64,000 nucleotides of DNA from Methylobacterium sp. J-077. Lineage in GTDB: Bacteria; Pseudomonadota; Alphaproteobacteria; Rhizobiales; Beijerinckiaceae. The stretch covers positions 1 to 64,000 of the forward strand of contig NZ_JAKSYJ010000037.1 in NCBI RefSeq assembly GCF_022829365.1. The letters are read 5' to 3'. The notes beneath the pieces are model-generated. The model searched no databases, was not told the DNA's origin, and saw only the letters and a program-made list of their open reading frames with translations. The position numbers were made by a program, and so were the translations under genes. Shown here piece by piece: positions 42,976-52,303 of the stretch (positions within the stretch are counted from its first letter, which is position 1; each line of letters opens with the position of its first letter).

Positions 42976-43060
42976 GACATATCCTCGTCTGAGCAACATG
43001 CAGAATTGGTCCGCCCGATGGGCCGGACCCGTCTTTCGTGCCGCCTGACGGCCGGCACAG
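42976..43060 (-). promoter_or_regulatory. ROSE-like RNA thermometer in the hsp20 leader
   Basis: Read on the minus strand, the leader forms three hairpins. GTGCCG (complement 43058-43053) pairs with CGGCAC (43043-43038). GGTCC(G)GCCC pairs with GGGCGGACC (43029-43008). A last short hairpin has TTGCTC facing GAGGAT, which contains the ribosome site just before the ATG. The final hairpin matches the ROSE pattern, in which a UUGCU strand with a bulged or mispaired G masks the Shine-Dalgarno sequence. Alphaproteobacterial hsp20 genes commonly carry ROSE elements. Confidence 0.6.
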
Positions 43061-43169
43061 ACGGAATATCGGGGGCGAAAAATCGGCGTTCAAGACCCGC
43101 GGCGAGGGCGGAGTCCGGGATTTTTTCGGCTACGGTCACGCTGGCGCGCGGACGAAACGAGGTGGGCCC

Positions 43170-44201
43170 GTGAGACGGTTCGACGGGGATATCGGGCGGG
43201 AGCCGCCGCTCCTGACCCTGCGCGGCACGCCGGACAATCCGGTGCCGCCCGGAGGCACCCTGATCGCGGTCGGCACCCGCGACGACTGCACCCTGCGGGC
43301 AGCCTATTGGCAGAGTACGGCGCGGACCTGCCGGGGCACGGTCTGCCTGCTCCAGGGCCGGGCCGAATTCATCGAGAAGTACTACGAGACCATCCAGGAT
43401 CTGCGCACGCGCGGCTTCGCCGTGGTGGCGTTCGACTGGCGCGGCCAGGGCGAGTCGGACCGGCGGGTCGACGACCCGCACAAGGGCCATGTCGGCCGGT
43501 TCGACGATTACCGCATCGATCTCAGGGCGGTGGCCGAGACGGTGCTGGTGCCGCTGATGCCCGAGCCGCATGTCGGCCTCGCGCACTCGATGGGCGGCTG
43601 CGTCGCCCTGATCGGGGCGCTCGACGGCTGGCTGCCGTTCCGGCGGCTGGTCACGGTGGCGCCGATGCTGTCGGTCCGGATGGTGCGCTGGCCCGCCGGG
43701 GCGGCGTTCCTGTCGCGGGTCTTGCACCGGATCGGGCTGGGCGACCGCTACATCCCGCTCGGCAAGCCGGTCTCGATCGCCACCAAGCCCTATGCAGGCA
43801 ATCGCCTGTCGCGCGATCCGGTGCGCTACGCCCGCAACGCGGCCGCGGCCCGGCAGGTCGGCGCCGGCGCGGTCGGGGACCCGACGATCGCGTGGCTCGC
43901 CGAGGCGTTCCGGGCGATGGCGCGCCTGCGCGACCCGCGCGCCGCCCCGCGCATCACCCTGCCGACCCTGATCGTCGCGGCCGGCGCCGATCCGGTCTGC
44001 GGGACCCTGGAGACCGAGCGGTTCGCGGCGCGGCTGAAGGCCGGCCACATCCTGGTCCTGCCGGATTCCCGGCACGAGATCCTGAGCGAGCGCGACGCCA
44101 TCCGGCAGGATTTCTGGGCGGCCTTCGACGCCTTCGTGCCGGGCTCGCCCCTGCCCTCCCACCTGGAGGTGGAGGCGCACACGGCCGTGCCAGTGGCCTG
44201 A
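43170..44201 (+). CDS. Alpha/beta hydrolase, lysophospholipase-like
   Basis: The 343-residue protein resembles PldB/monoacylglycerol lipases. VCLLQGRAEFIEKYYETIQDL and VVAFDWRGQGESDRRVDD form the oxyanion and loop regions. The nucleophile is in LAHSMGGCVAL (A-H-S-M-G), the acidic member in AAGADPV, and the His in PDSRHEILSE. It probably acts on membrane lysolipids or acylglycerols. The start is GTG at 43170; an upstream frame exists but has no family match. It is divergent from hsp20. Confidence 0.88.
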   Translation: MRRFDGDIGREPPLLTLRGTPDNPVPPGGTLIAVGTRDDCTLRAAYWQSTARTCRGTVCLLQGRAEFIEKYYETIQDLRTRGFAVVAFDWRGQGESDRRVDDPHKGHVGRFDDYRIDLRAVAETVLVPLMPEPHVGLAHSMGGCVALIGALDGWLPFRRLVTVAPMLSVRMVRWPAGAAFLSRVLHRIGLGDRYIPLGKPVSIATKPYAGNRLSRDPVRYARNAAAARQVGAGAVGDPTIAWLAEAFRAMARLRDPRAAPRITLPTLIVAAGADPVCGTLETERFAARLKAGHILVLPDSRHEILSERDAIRQDFWAAFDAFVPGSPLPSHLEVEAHTAVPVA

Positions 44202-44205
44202 GCCG

Positions 44206-44730
44206 TCAGCCCCCCAACTCCGGGTCGATGTCCCGCGGGCGCACGAACCGCTCCAGCCGGCCTTGCCCCGGGACGACCGTCGACCAGGATGCGGCGTCGA
44301 ACGCGATCACCGCGTAGGCGGCGGTCGGGAATTCCGTGGCGAGGCGCGCGAGCTCCTTGCGGGCCCCCTCCCCGGCCAGGGTCGCCGCGAGGTCGCCCAG
44401 CCCCGGATTGTGGCCGACGACGATCACGGTTTCGGCCGCGTCGGGCGCCCCTCGGATCACCCCGAGGATCCGCTCCGCCGGCGCCTCGTAGATCTCCCGG
44501 TGGAACCGCGCCTCGGGCGCGCCGAGGGCGGCGGCCACCGCCTCCCAGGTCTCGCGGGTGCGGGTGGCGGTCGAGACCAGGGCGAGGTCGGGCCGAAAGC
44601 CCGCCTCGGCAAGGTGGGCGCCCACGGCCGGCGCGGCCCGGCGGCCGCGGTCGTTGAGCGGCCGTTCGTGGTCGGCGACGCCGGCCGGACGGTCCGACTT
44701 GGCGTGCCGCAACAGGATCAGCCTGCGCAT
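44206..44730 (-). CDS. SixA-like histidine phosphatase
   Basis: The 174-residue protein is a branch-2 histidine phosphatase of the SixA type. LLRHAKSD with His9 is the phospho-accepting motif, STATRTRETW follows, and VIVVGHNPGLGDLA carries the second active-site His. SixA in E. coli removes phosphate from His-containing phosphotransfer domains, mainly of the nitrogen phosphotransferase system. An Hpt protein is encoded at 53953-54276, but there is no direct link. It is convergent with the hydrolase gene. Confidence 0.9.
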   Translation of the reverse strand: MRRLILLRHAKSDRPAGVADHERPLNDRGRRAAPAVGAHLAEAGFRPDLALVSTATRTRETWEAVAAALGAPEARFHREIYEAPAERILGVIRGAPDAAETVIVVGHNPGLGDLAATLAGEGARKELARLATEFPTAAYAVIAFDAASWSTVVPGQGRLERFVRPRDIDPELGG

Positions 44731-44903
44731 GGAGCGAGCCCTTCTCGGCGTGGGAGTCTCGACAGGCGCCGGATTCGCGCCGGGGCCCGGTTAGCCGAAA
44801 GCGCGGCGCGCGGGAACCTCGGCAGCCCTGCCCGGTTCGGAAACCGGGGCCGCCGAAGCAGGGCAAGCCGTGGATAGCGGCCTCTGTCGAAGGAGGTCGC
44901 GCG

Positions 44904-45833
44904 ATGGATCGATCGCTCCGGGTGTCCGAGATCCTGTCCTGGTACGGGGCCGACAGCCCCGGCACGCTCACCAACCTCGCCCGGATGCTGGAGCACGGGT
45001 GGCTCGGCGGCACCGGCAAGATGCTGATCCTGCCGGTGGACCAGGGCTTCGAGCACGGCCCCGCCCGCAGCTTCGGCCCGAACCCGGCGGCCTACGATCC
45101 GCATTACCATTTCGAGCTCGCCCTGGCGGCGGGCTGCAATGCCTACGCTGCGCCGCTGGGCTTCCTGGAGGCGGGCGCGCGGGATTACGCCGGGCGGATC
45201 CCGCTGATCCTCAAGCTCAACGATCACGACCTGCTCGCGGACGAGGACGATCCCGAGCAGGCGATCACCGGCTCGGTGGCGGATGCTTTGCGGCTCGGCG
45301 CCTGCGCGATCGGCTTCACGATCTATCCCGGCTCGACCCACCGCAACGCCATGTACGGCCAGATCCGGGTGATCGCCGAGGAGGCCAAGAGCGTCGGCCT
45401 CGCCGTGGTGATCTGGTCCTATGCCCGCGGCTCGGCCCTGTCGAAGGAGGGCGAGACCGCCATCGACGTGATCGGCTACGCGGCGCAGATCGCCGCGCAA
45501 CTCGGCGCCCACATCATCAAGGTCAAGCTGCCCACCGCCCATATCGAGCAACCGGCTGCCAAGAAGGTCTACGAATCGACCGGCATCCCGATCGGCACCG
45601 CGGCCGAGCGGGTGCGCCACGTGGTGCAATGTGCCTTCAACGGGCGACGGATCGTGATCTTCTCGGGTGGCGCCCAGGCCGAGGAAGACAAATTCCTCGA
45701 TGAGATCCGCGCCATCCAGGCGGGCGGCGGCTTCGGCTCGATCGTCGGCCGCAACGCCTTCCAGCGCTCCAAGGCGGATGCCCTGAAGCTGCTGGGGCAG
45801 ATCACTGATATCTACGCGGGGAAGGACGGCTGA
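44904..45833 (+). CDS. Class I fructose-bisphosphate aldolase (DhnA type)
   Basis: The 309-residue protein is a DhnA/FbaB-type TIM-barrel aldolase. LPVDQGFEHGPARSFGPNP is the family signature, YPGSTHRNAMYGQI the substrate phosphate region, and HIIKVKLPT carries the Schiff-base lysine. It cleaves fructose 1,6-bisphosphate in glycolysis and gluconeogenesis. A very strong AAGGAGGT ribosome site at 44890-44897 precedes the ATG at 44904. The gene stands alone, divergent from sixA. Confidence 0.93.
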   Translation: MDRSLRVSEILSWYGADSPGTLTNLARMLEHGWLGGTGKMLILPVDQGFEHGPARSFGPNPAAYDPHYHFELALAAGCNAYAAPLGFLEAGARDYAGRIPLILKLNDHDLLADEDDPEQAITGSVADALRLGACAIGFTIYPGSTHRNAMYGQIRVIAEEAKSVGLAVVIWSYARGSALSKEGETAIDVIGYAAQIAAQLGAHIIKVKLPTAHIEQPAAKKVYESTGIPIGTAAERVRHVVQCAFNGRRIVIFSGGAQAEEDKFLDEIRAIQAGGGFGSIVGRNAFQRSKADALKLLGQITDIYAGKDG

Positions 45834-45836
45834 GGC

Positions 45837-46688
<852 letters not shown>

Positions 46689-46726
46689 CGGTCGCTTGCC
46701 TCGGCCGGGAGAATCAGGGGCGCGTA

Positions 46727-47116
46727 TCAACTGTGTGCGGTCTTGCGCGGGCGTCCGCCCCGCGATCCGTTGGCGCGCGCCGCCGCGGCCTTGGCGGCAG
46801 AGGTCGCGCGCCCGGCCCGCGCGGCCATGTAGGCGCGCGTGCCGAAAATTCCGGCCAACAGACCGGGCACCGAGATGTCCACGTCCAGGGTTTCCCAGTG
46901 CAGGCCGTAGCCGGAACCCAGGAGCTCGATCTCGGCGATCTGATCCTCGTCCGCGCTTTCCAGGCCTTGGACCAAGCGTGGTGGAAAGGCGAAGGTACAT
47001 CCGTTGTCGAGGTCGAGCACCACGCGGCCCCGCGCGCGATCGTAGCGCGCCGTCTCGGCCCGAGGACCAGGGGGCGCTCCGCGCGGCGTGGCCGAGGCGT
47101 CGGTCGGATCAGCCAT
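46727..47116 (-). CDS. DUF2442-like protein
   Basis: The 129-residue protein has a DUF2442 core: ARYDRARGRVVLDLDNGCTFAFPPRLVQGL then ALS-like strands and LHWETLDVDISVPGLLAGIFG, quoted here as RVVLDLDNGCTFAFPP and LHWETLDVDISVPGLL. The C-terminal tail is basic and Ala-rich (SAAKAAAARANGSRGGRPRK), suggesting nucleic-acid contact. DUF2442 genes are commonly paired with DUF4160, as here, and a toxin-antitoxin role is suspected but unproven. It overlaps the upstream DUF4160 gene by 8 bases. Confidence 0.85.
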   Translation of the reverse strand: MADPTDASATPRGAPPGPRAETARYDRARGRVVLDLDNGCTFAFPPRLVQGLESADEDQIAEIELLGSGYGLHWETLDVDISVPGLLAGIFGTRAYMAARAGRATSAAKAAAARANGSRGGRPRKTAHS

Positions 47117-47348
47117 GGATCTCCTCCCAGCGTGCCAGCAGCAGGTCCCGATGCTCGGAGACGAGACTCAACGCCCGTAGGCGCTCGACCCGGCTCATGC
47201 CCGCCGACCAGACGAGTTCGGGCTCGCCGGTCGATGAGACGAGATTGATCTTGGCATGCCCGTCCCCGAAGACGTGCACATGGGCGGGCTCGTGGTCGTC
47301 GACGAAGATGATGACACGCAGCCCACCGGCTCGAAGAATCGTTGCCAT
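47109..47348 (-). CDS. DUF4160-like protein
   Basis: The 79-residue protein matches DUF4160: LRVIIFVDDHEPAHVHVFG with the diagnostic HEPAHVHV stretch, then DGHAKINLVS and a C-terminal helix RLRALSLVSEHRDLLLARW. The function is unknown; pairing with DUF2442 is frequent. It heads the DUF4160-DUF2442 unit, which runs towards moxR (38 bases further on), so all three might be on one transcript. Confidence 0.88.
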   Translation of the reverse strand: MATILRAGGLRVIIFVDDHEPAHVHVFGDGHAKINLVSSTGEPELVWSAGMSRVERLRALSLVSEHRDLLLARWEEIHG

Positions 47349-47423
47349 CGGTAACCCATCATGTTGGGTTACCTAGCAGGGGCGCTGGACCACGTAAACG
47401 CGCCGCCCAGCGGGCGAGGTGGC

Positions 47424-48068
47424 CTAACCCTTCTCGTGCCAGACGCAGTTCCGGGCCAGGATCTCCAGGTTCACGTCGGATTTCTGCGGCTGCGGCAGGG
47501 TCTTGCCGTCCATGGCGAGGTCGATCTTGATCTCGACCTGCCCCTTCGACTCGTTGGAGCGCCGGGAGAAGTAGCAATACTGCTGGTAGGGCTGGTCGGC
47601 GTTGTCCTTGAAGTTCCAGCCGGTGACGATCTGGCCGTCGAGATAGGGCACCTGCTTGAACACCGTGAAGGTGGTGTTCACGGCGGCCTTCGAGGCCGGG
47701 GCGGCATCGCTGCCGAGCTGGGCCTTGGTCGGCGTCGGCGTGCCGCCGCCGAGCTTGGGCAGGCCCTCGAGCTTGAGGGTGTTGTCGGTCAGCGTGACCT
47801 CGCCCTTGGTCTTCAGGGTCACGTCCGAGAGTGCGGCCTGCATGGCGGCGGCGATCTTCTCCGCGGCCGTGTCGAACTGGTTGAGGGTCGCCCAGCCATA
47901 GGCCGCCGCCCCGACGCCGATGCCGGACAGGCACGCGAAGGCGCCGAAGCCCAGCGCCCGGAACAGGAAGGCCCGGGCCGCGACGTAGCTCGAATCCGCC
48001 CGCAGGCGGGAATTCACCTGCTGGGCGAGGGCGACGTTCTCAGGGGTGCCGCCGGCGACGTAATTCAT
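47424..48068 (-). CDS. Single-pass membrane protein, partner of the upstream coiled-coil protein
   Basis: The 214-residue protein has one membrane helix (about residues 33-57, FLFRALGFGAFACLSGIGVG), followed by a periplasmic part rich in short strands (TTFTVFKQVPYLDGQIVTGW, YQQYCYFSRRS, ILARNCVWHEKG). The two cysteines could form a disulfide. The arrangement resembles VirB8-like or other bitopic NTF2-like proteins, but I recognise no family. It starts in a 4-base overlap with the larger membrane protein, so the two very likely form a complex. Confidence 0.6.
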   Translation of the reverse strand: MNYVAGGTPENVALAQQVNSRLRADSSYVAARAFLFRALGFGAFACLSGIGVGAAAYGWATLNQFDTAAEKIAAAMQAALSDVTLKTKGEVTLTDNTLKLEGLPKLGGGTPTPTKAQLGSDAAPASKAAVNTTFTVFKQVPYLDGQIVTGWNFKDNADQPYQQYCYFSRRSNESKGQVEIKIDLAMDGKTLPQPQKSDVNLEILARNCVWHEKG

Positions 48069-49309
48069 GCGCCGGCTCCCGCGGCAGGTAGGGACTGCTG
48101 GCCCGGAAGGTTTTGGCCGGGCAGGCTCTGCTGGCCCTGGGCCGGCCGGTTCATCGGGATCACCGCACCGGTGGCGTTGGCCGCCCGGGGCATGATCGGC
48201 TCGGGGTTGGAGCGCAGCGCGTCGGCGATCGCGTCCAGCATGAACGGCGCGGCCTCCGGGTTCACGGCGGCGCCGAGGTCGTCCTCATCCATGAAGGTCC
48301 GGCGGGTGGAGACCGCGCAGAGCGCCAGGATGGTCGACGCGAAGGCGGCGCAGACGGCGGGCAGGAACACGAAGATCCGCAGGAAGGCGTGGACCTGGCT
48401 CTCCGTCACGTCGATCGGGTCGACGCCGTAGACCATGGCGGTGAAGGAGTGCAGCTGCGAGCGGTTGACCGCGTTACGGTAGCCCTGCTCGGCATCGGCC
48501 ACCCGCCGGTCGGCGGCCCCGGGATCGAGCGCGGCGCGCGCCTTGCGGGCCTCCTCGAGGTTCTTGACCAGCACCGCGCGATCGGCCGAGGCCTTGGTGA
48601 CGCCCGCCGACAGGGCGGCCACGCGCGGATCGGCCACGCATTTCAGGTTCTGGTACTTGCGGCCCTTGCTGTTGGTGCCGAACACCCGCTCGCAGCGCTG
48701 GGCCGGCAGGCCCGCGAGCTGCTGGGCGTTGTCGGAGGACCGCTTCTCGATCTGGTCGAGCTCCGCCGTGTACTGCGCCACGCGCTCGTCCGCCGCCTTG
48801 ATGCGGTCGCCGATCGTGGCGCGGTCGGCCTGAGCGTCCTTGAGGGCGGTCTTGGTCCGCGCCGCCTCCATCAGGCGGGGATGGAACATCATCTCGCCGA
48901 GCTGCGACACCGACTTGGTGGTCACGCCAGCCGCGAAGATGATGCCGAGCACCGCCAGCCCGCGCACGAAATGCGAGCGCTGGGTGCGGGCCAGGATGCC
49001 GAGCGGCACGCGGCACAGCTCGACGGCGGCGTAGACCAGGGGCGCCAGCAGCATGAAGTAGAAGGCGTGCCAGTCGCCGTCGCTGTAGACGCCCGCGAAC
49101 AGCCACGCGCCCCAGAGCGAGGCGCCGATCACCATGAACTCGACGAGGTACGCGATCGCGACGTAGCCCCACTTGATGCGGTAGCCGCGATCGACGTGCC
49201 GCTGGTGCTGCCACCGGTCCGATTCGAGCTTCCATTGGCGGCGCTCGCGGGCGAGGTCGCGACTCGGTGGCGCCGCGGGACCGGAGAATATCGACTTGAT
49301 GGAGATCAT
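48065..49309 (-). CDS. Polytopic membrane protein with periplasmic or cytoplasmic coiled coil, unknown function
   Basis: The 414-residue protein has membrane helices at about 49-73, 82-100, 115-131 and 311-333. Between the third and fourth is a coiled-coil region (about 145-282) with heptad-like LEEARKARAAL and ERVAQYTAELDQIEKR, and two cysteines (in PAQRCERVF and NLKCVAD). The C-terminal tail is Gln/Pro-rich with QSLPGQNLPGQQSLP repeats. I cannot name the family; a DUF4407-like layout is one possibility. The ATG at 49309 is chosen, with GAGG upstream; starts at 49327 or 49396 are possible. Confidence 0.6.
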   Translation of the reverse strand: MISIKSIFSGPAAPPSRDLARERRQWKLESDRWQHQRHVDRGYRIKWGYVAIAYLVEFMVIGASLWGAWLFAGVYSDGDWHAFYFMLLAPLVYAAVELCRVPLGILARTQRSHFVRGLAVLGIIFAAGVTTKSVSQLGEMMFHPRLMEAARTKTALKDAQADRATIGDRIKAADERVAQYTAELDQIEKRSSDNAQQLAGLPAQRCERVFGTNSKGRKYQNLKCVADPRVAALSAGVTKASADRAVLVKNLEEARKARAALDPGAADRRVADAEQGYRNAVNRSQLHSFTAMVYGVDPIDVTESQVHAFLRIFVFLPAVCAAFASTILALCAVSTRRTFMDEDDLGAAVNPEAAPFMLDAIADALRSNPEPIMPRAANATGAVIPMNRPAQGQQSLPGQNLPGQQSLPAAGAGA

Positions 49310-49705
49310 CGGCCTCGTCACATCCATCGGGTCCTGTCGCGGGCGCGCGCATCCCTGCAATTTCCGCATCACCTTTTTTCGAAAGCTGGAAACCACCTTT
49401 CGAGAGGATGCTCAAATGCAGGCGCGGCCCTGGCCGAACGTAACCCCCGGTTAACTCCAGCGTGTAGGCGGGCATTGTGCCGATTTTGGGCCGCCCTGCA
49501 CCCCTTCCCCGGTGGATCGCCCGCAAGCGCCGCCCGGGTGGCTGAAATGTCTCACCCGACATGTGTATCCGGCTTGTGTCAGAGCGCACCTCGCCGGCCT
49601 TGCGGTGGCCGAAAGCGGTTGCCCGGCGCGCGGTGCCGACCCATGATCGCGCATCCGTGATCGGCTTCCGCACCGGTCGAAAATACGAGGTTCGATCCGC
49701 CGCCG
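49310..49705. other. Divergent intergenic region
   Basis: About 400 bases between the membrane-pair operon and the antiporter gene. It must contain both promoters. I see no strong motif, repeat or small gene; frames on both strands are shadows. Confidence 0.5.
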
Positions 49706-51538
49706 ATGCCAGAGGTTCACGCCGGCTCCTACAAGGAAGCGATCCTGTTCCTCGTCACCGCGGGCATCGTGGTGCCGCTGTTCCACCGGCTGCGGATCTC
49801 CCCGGTGCTGGGCTTCATCGGCGCCGGCGCCCTGCTCGGACCCTTCGGCCTCGGGCGTCTCGCCGACACCCATCCCTACGTCCACCTCTTCACCATCGGC
49901 AACCGCACCGAGATCGCGCATCTGGCCGAGTTCGGCGTGATCTTCCTGATGTTCATGATCGGAGTCGAGCTGTCGTGGGAGCGGCTGCGGACCCTGCGCC
50001 GGCTCGTCTTCGGCCTCGGCTCGCTGCAGGTCGGCTGCTCGGCGCTGATCCTCGGGGCGATCCTGTACGGGCTGCAGGTGCCGCTCGCCGGCGCGGCGAT
50101 CGTCGGCATCGGGCTCGCGCTGTCGTCGACCGCGGTGGTGCTGCCGGTGCTCGCCGAGCAGAAGCGGCTCAACGCGCCCTCCGGCCGGGCGAGCTTCGCG
50201 GTCCTGCTGTTCCAGGATCTCGCGGTCGCCCCAGTGCTGTTCGCCATCGCGGTGCTGGGCCGCGGCGACGAGGGCGACAAGGGCTGGGCGCTGGCCATGG
50301 CCTTGGGCCAGGCCGCCGTCGCGCTGCTGCTGATCGTGGTCGCCGGCCGCTTGGCCCTGCGCCCGCTGTTCCAGCTGGTGGCGCGGACGCGCTCCACCGA
50401 GCTGTTCATGGCGGCCTGCCTGCTGGTCATCGTCGGCACCGCGCTGACGGCGGCGGCGAGCGGGTTGTCGATGACGCTCGGCGCCTTCGTGGCCGGGCTG
50501 CTGCTGGCCGAGACCGAGTACCGCCGGGCGATCGAGGCGACCATCGACCCGTTCAAGGGCCTGCTGCTGGGCGTGTTCTTCGTCTCCGTGGGCATGAACC
50601 TCGACCCGGCCCAGCTCATGGCGGCGCCCGGGGCGATCCTCGGCCTGTCGCTGGCGCTGGTCCTGATCAAGGCCGCCGTGGTGATGATGGCGGCCCCTGC
50701 CCTCAAGATCTCCCGTCCTGTGGCGCTGGAGGCGGCCCTGCTCCTCGGGCCGGGCGGCGAATTCGCCTTCGTGCTGATCGGGGGCGCCGTCGCCGCCGGG
50801 CTGGTGCCGGAGGATGTCGGCGCGGCCGCCCTGATCGTGACCACCGTCACGATGATCATGATCCCGGCCCTGGCGGCTCTGGGCCGGCGGCTGGGCCGGC
50901 GCGCGACGAGCTCCGCCCAGGCTGCCATGAAGTCGGAGCCGCTGCCGGACCGGGTCGAGAACCGGGTGATCATCGCCGGCTTCGGCCGCGTCGGCCGCCA
51001 GGTCGGCGAGATGCTGGACCGGCACGGGATCCCCTACCTCGCCCTCGATTCCGACGCGGCCCGGGTGGCCGAGCAGCGCCGCGCCGGCGCGCCGGTCTAT
51101 TTCGGGGATTCCGGCAACACCGAGATCCTGCGCCGCTGCGACATCGCCACGGCTCGCGCCCTGGTGGTCACCCTCGACAACCCGCGGGCCGTCGAGCAGG
51201 CGGTGACGGCGGCCCGGGCGGAGCGGCCGGACCTGACCATCGTCGCCCGCGCCCGCGATGCCCGCCACGCCTCGGCCCTGTACGAGCTCGGCGTCGACGA
51301 CGCGGTGCCCGAGACGATCGAGGCCTCGCTGCAATTGTCGGAGGCGGTGCTGGTCGATGTCGGCGTGCCGATGGGCCTCGTCATCGCGTCGATCCACGAG
51401 CGGCGGGACGAGTACCGCGCGCTGCTCAAAAAGCGCGAGAACGAGGCAAAGCCGATCTTTCGCGCCCGGCGCACGGTGGGAAAGGCCCTCGGCAAGCCGC
51501 CGGCCAAGAAAGAGGTTGCGGCGCGCCAGGAAGCTTGA
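49706..51538 (+). CDS. Kef-type monovalent cation:proton antiporter (CPA2)
   Basis: The 610-residue protein has about twelve membrane helices, with LGFIGAGALLGPFGLG, LAEFGVIFLMFMIGVEL, LALSSTAVVLPVLAE, and FVSVGMNLDP typical of KefB/KefC. A cytosolic RCK/TrkA-N domain begins near residue 413 with NRVIIAGFGRVGRQVGEML (GxGxxG) and continues with GDSGNTEILRRCDI. The short C-terminal tail is basic. Family members export K+ in exchange for protons, protecting against electrophiles or high K+. No ancillary KefF/KefG gene is adjacent. Confidence 0.93.
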   Translation: MPEVHAGSYKEAILFLVTAGIVVPLFHRLRISPVLGFIGAGALLGPFGLGRLADTHPYVHLFTIGNRTEIAHLAEFGVIFLMFMIGVELSWERLRTLRRLVFGLGSLQVGCSALILGAILYGLQVPLAGAAIVGIGLALSSTAVVLPVLAEQKRLNAPSGRASFAVLLFQDLAVAPVLFAIAVLGRGDEGDKGWALAMALGQAAVALLLIVVAGRLALRPLFQLVARTRSTELFMAACLLVIVGTALTAAASGLSMTLGAFVAGLLLAETEYRRAIEATIDPFKGLLLGVFFVSVGMNLDPAQLMAAPGAILGLSLALVLIKAAVVMMAAPALKISRPVALEAALLLGPGGEFAFVLIGGAVAAGLVPEDVGAAALIVTTVTMIMIPALAALGRRLGRRATSSAQAAMKSEPLPDRVENRVIIAGFGRVGRQVGEMLDRHGIPYLALDSDAARVAEQRRAGAPVYFGDSGNTEILRRCDIATARALVVTLDNPRAVEQAVTAARAERPDLTIVARARDARHASALYELGVDDAVPETIEASLQLSEAVLVDVGVPMGLVIASIHERRDEYRALLKKRENEAKPIFRARRTVGKALGKPPAKKEVAARQEA

Positions 51539-51558
51539 GCCGACGGCCGCGGACAGCC

Positions 51559-51966
51559 TTACGCCGGGGCTAGATGCGCCTCGGCGTGCTTGGGCTGCCG
51601 GGTCACGCGGTTGCGCGGCGCCGGCTCGAAGCCGTCGGCGAAGCTGCACCGGTAGACGAGTTCGTCCGCCGGTCCGAGGCCGGTGACCAGGGGGACGGTC
51701 ACGGTGTCCCCCGAGAAGCGCCAGCCCCGGGCACCCTTGTCCCAGTACAGCCAGACAGTCCCGGGGAACCCTCGCAGGGTGAACACCGCGGCCTTGCGCG
51801 ACAGGGCCTGCACGGCACGGGGCGCGTACATGCCCTTGGCGCGGTAGGCCTCCCGGGTCGTCTCGGGCTGGCGATCCATGAAGGTGTTACGCACCAGTTG
51901 AATCGTCGCGCCCGGCTTCCCGAGAAACCGCTTGAAATCCGTCACATTCCGCAGGATGACCGCCAT
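51559..51966 (-). CDS. Hypothetical protein
   Basis: The 135-residue protein (MAVILRNVTDFKRFLGKPGA...) has two short hydrophobic strands (AVFTLRGFPGTVWLYWD and DTVTVPLVTGL) and many Arg and Lys residues, consistent with a small soluble protein. I do not recognise a family. A longer reading to 52092 exists but its first 42 residues look like noise. It is convergent with the antiporter gene, their stops 20 bases apart. Confidence 0.55.
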   Translation of the reverse strand: MAVILRNVTDFKRFLGKPGATIQLVRNTFMDRQPETTREAYRAKGMYAPRAVQALSRKAAVFTLRGFPGTVWLYWDKGARGWRFSGDTVTVPLVTGLGPADELVYRCSFADGFEPAPRNRVTRQPKHAEAHLAPA

Positions 51967-52303
51967 CGCAGGCCTCCTCGCTTCGTTCGGTGCGGCACGC
52001 GTCCTCGCGGCTGAACACACCTGATGCCCCGAGTTGAGCGATTCCCGTGACGGTTTCAGTGACTGCGCGAGGCTTGTCCGGGCACATATCAACAGATTCG
52101 ACGACTTATGCCCAACTTATGAGTCTCCGGGGCCAGCGGAGACTCTCCAGGTGCCTCTGCATTAGGCCTTTGTCTGCCGCTGAATCTTGTCGACCATCCG
52201 CGACGACTCGGGGAGAAGGCCCGGACATCCTGCCCGGCCGACCGTAAGCTTGTCTGATTCGCCTGGGCTTGACCCGGGCGTCGTGCTGGCGCGTTCTTCC
52301 AGG
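51967..52303. other. Intergenic region with one hairpin
   Basis: GAGTCTCC (52121-52128) and GGAGACTC (52138-52145) form a perfect 8-base stem with a 9-base loop; no T-run follows. The surrounding 340 bases are between divergent genes and hold no supported gene. The hairpin may be a regulator site. Confidence 0.5.
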
